Positions 62,854-64,000 of a DNA stretch of 64,000 bases are shown here, piece after piece (position 1 is the first letter of the stretch; every line of letters begins with the position of its first letter). This DNA comes from Homalodisca vitripennis. Its lineage: Eukaryota > Arthropoda > Insecta > Hemiptera > Cicadellidae. Below the pieces are notes generated by a model. The model saw only the letters and a list, made by a program, of their open reading frames with translations, ran no database searches and had not been told where the DNA came from. The position numbers were made by a program, and so were the translations under genes. The DNA lies in contig NC_060213.1 in the NCBI RefSeq assembly GCF_021130785.1, forward strand, positions 98,572,501-98,636,500. Reading direction: 5' to 3'.

Positions 62854-63632
62854 GGATACATCGAGTCAGATGGTGGTTTATGTCATAACAAGAAGTGGAA
62901 CTGTAATAGAGCGGATTGTAAACCGCACTGTGGTGATCCTCTTGGAGAGTTGTCGTCGAATGTTGCGCTACTGCTGTCACAAGTGGCAACGCTTGCCAAC
63001 AAAGACGAATTTAAATTGGAAATGAATCTAATTAGTGTCAACATAGAAAGATTATCTACCCAAATTGCCACATTTGAACCACGATTGGAGCAAGTCGAGA
63101 CTAAGATTGCGGCCTTAGAGGAGTCCCTTGCTAGGATCGATGAGAAAACGTCCAATGTGTCTGACATAAATCAAGAGAATATAATATCAGAAATGAATGA
63201 CAGATCACGCAGGGCGAGAAATGTCATCATGTACAAGGTGCCTGAGGCGAATGGTAATAACGCGACCATAAAAAAGAGCACGACGATTTGAAGATAAAAA
63301 CTATCCTTTCAGTCGCTGGTCTGGCTTCAGATGACCTTGTTACTTTCTTCCGCTTGGGGAAAGGCTCCAAAAACATTCGGCCCATTAAGTTAGTTCTAAG
63401 AAATAAAGATATCGCTATTAAACTTCTGAAGCGATTTAATTCTAGGATGGTCGTAAGCAAGGACCCAACCCTGTCGGAGGTGTCACTGGCTGGTGACAAG
63501 ACCCCTGATGAACGCAATTATCTGGCTAAACTGAGAAAGGAATTAGAGACTCGCACAAGCAAGGGCGAAACGGGTTTAACCATAAAACTTTTCAATGGTA
63601 CACCCAAAATAATCAAGAACCAAAAAAACTAA
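62854..63632 (+). pseudogene. LINE-C ORF1 protein with half PHD-like finger, coiled coil and RRM-like part
   Basis: From 62854 the frame encodes C-H-x3-W-x-C-x4-C-x2-H-C, the second half of a PHD-type zinc finger (the first half is truncated). A long amphipathic coiled coil follows (LSTQIATFEPRLEQVETKIA and on) for trimerisation. RSRRARNVIMYKVPE begins the RRM-like nucleic-acid-binding part. A missing A in the A-run near 63272 shifts the frame; the second half continues to the stop at 63630-63632 with SDDLVTFFRLGKG and DERNYLAKLRKELETR. ORF1 proteins of such LINEs coat the element RNA and act as chaperones. Confidence 0.8.
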
Positions 63633-64000
63633 CATTCTCCAACATCAAATCAGCATGCTTGTATGATATCCTAATGCTCACGGAAACGAATTTGTTTTCT
63701 GATATAGGCGATGCAGAACTGGGATTAAAAAATTACAACGTCTACAGACGGGACAGATCCGTCCTTACCAGTGCAAAGGGAAGTGGCGGAGGTGTGATTG
63801 TTGCTGTCAACAAGAGATTTAACTCGGGAATAGCAATGCCCGGTTCGCTCCTTGGCTTGGAGACGGTCTTTGTTTCCATCAATTTGTCACATAATGTAAG
63901 ACTCCTTATAAACTGTGTTTACATTCCCCCAAACAAGCATCTCCAGGTTTACACGGATTATTGCCAGGCAGTCGAGGAGGTTGCTGGCTTCACGCAATTT
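63560..64000 (+). pseudogene. LINE-C ORF2 start: APE-type endonuclease, cut by the window end
   Basis: The frame overlapping the end of ORF1 runs open to the window edge. It includes YDILMLTETNLFSD (catalytic Glu region), NYNVYRRDRS, GSGGGVIVAVNKRF and LLINCVYIPPN, the first half of an exonuclease-endonuclease-phosphatase domain. The most N-terminal catalytic Asn segment is not evident and may have been lost or replaced. Intactness of the rest cannot be judged here. Confidence 0.82.

Larger units (their letters stand above)
62845..64000 (+). mobile_element. LINE, ORF1 plus start of ORF2 endonuclease (LINE-C, runs off window)
   Basis: A plus-strand non-LTR retrotransposon with an ORF1 lacking its first part, one single-base frameshift, and an overlapping ORF2 whose APE-type endonuclease continues past the window end. 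It has fewer lesions over this length than LINE-B. The 5' boundary near 62845 is where open reading and element-like sequence begin. Confidence 0.85.

Noticed and set aside
62883..63517. Minus-strand ORFs at the right end
   Set aside because: Antisense shadows of LINE-C ORF1.

Overview
The window reads as an AT-rich, gene-poor stretch of a eukaryotic nuclear genome, most likely an insect. The grounds are several non-LTR retrotransposons of the CR1/Jockey type, a Ty3/gypsy relic, a TTAA-flanked piggyBac-type element, a tRNA-like Pol III unit, long minisatellites, and dispersed repeats of the kind common in insect genomes. A hemipteran is my guess, on weak grounds. There is no bacterial operon, CRISPR array or rRNA. 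Only one host gene is recognised: an intronless ORF at 6530-6931 that looks like MYCBP (c-Myc-binding protein, AMY-1).

Layout. 1-6 kb: a 38-bp minisatellite of about 37 copies (1209-2606), small duplications and one unrecognised coding-like ORF. 5.9-6.9 kb: a tRNA-like unit bracketed by an inverted repeat and TA repeats, then the MYCBP-like gene. 7-20 kb: mostly featureless AT-rich DNA with a LINE fragment (8.4 kb), a 36-bp minisatellite (11.9-12.35 kb) and a very homogeneous 124-bp satellite (15.15-15.95 kb). 20.5-26.8 kb: mobile elements, namely a 1.1-kb piggyBac-type element, a decayed gypsy pol, a 224-bp Tc1/mariner-like MITE and a LINE with a long RT reading frame. 27-41.5 kb: diverged paralogous blocks, interrupted by a second LINE (30.8-34.6 kb) and a roughly 0.8-kb insertion. 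42-62 kb: AT-rich DNA with microsatellites, short duplications, one CpG-rich island (54.0-54.25 kb) and a LINE 3' fragment. 62.8-64 kb: the start of a third LINE that runs off the window.

The most interesting signal is the set of paralogous blocks. The same ordered tracts recur at about 21.9-29.7 kb and 36.2-41.4 kb, with partial copies at 13.0, 35.4 and 50.0 kb. Some tracts align without gaps in a minus-strand reading frame with many third-position differences, and encode hydrophobic peptides. I infer a decayed tandem family of membrane-protein (perhaps chemoreceptor-like) genes into which the mobile elements inserted. Family identity is unproven. Several copies carry local inverted duplications typical of template switching.
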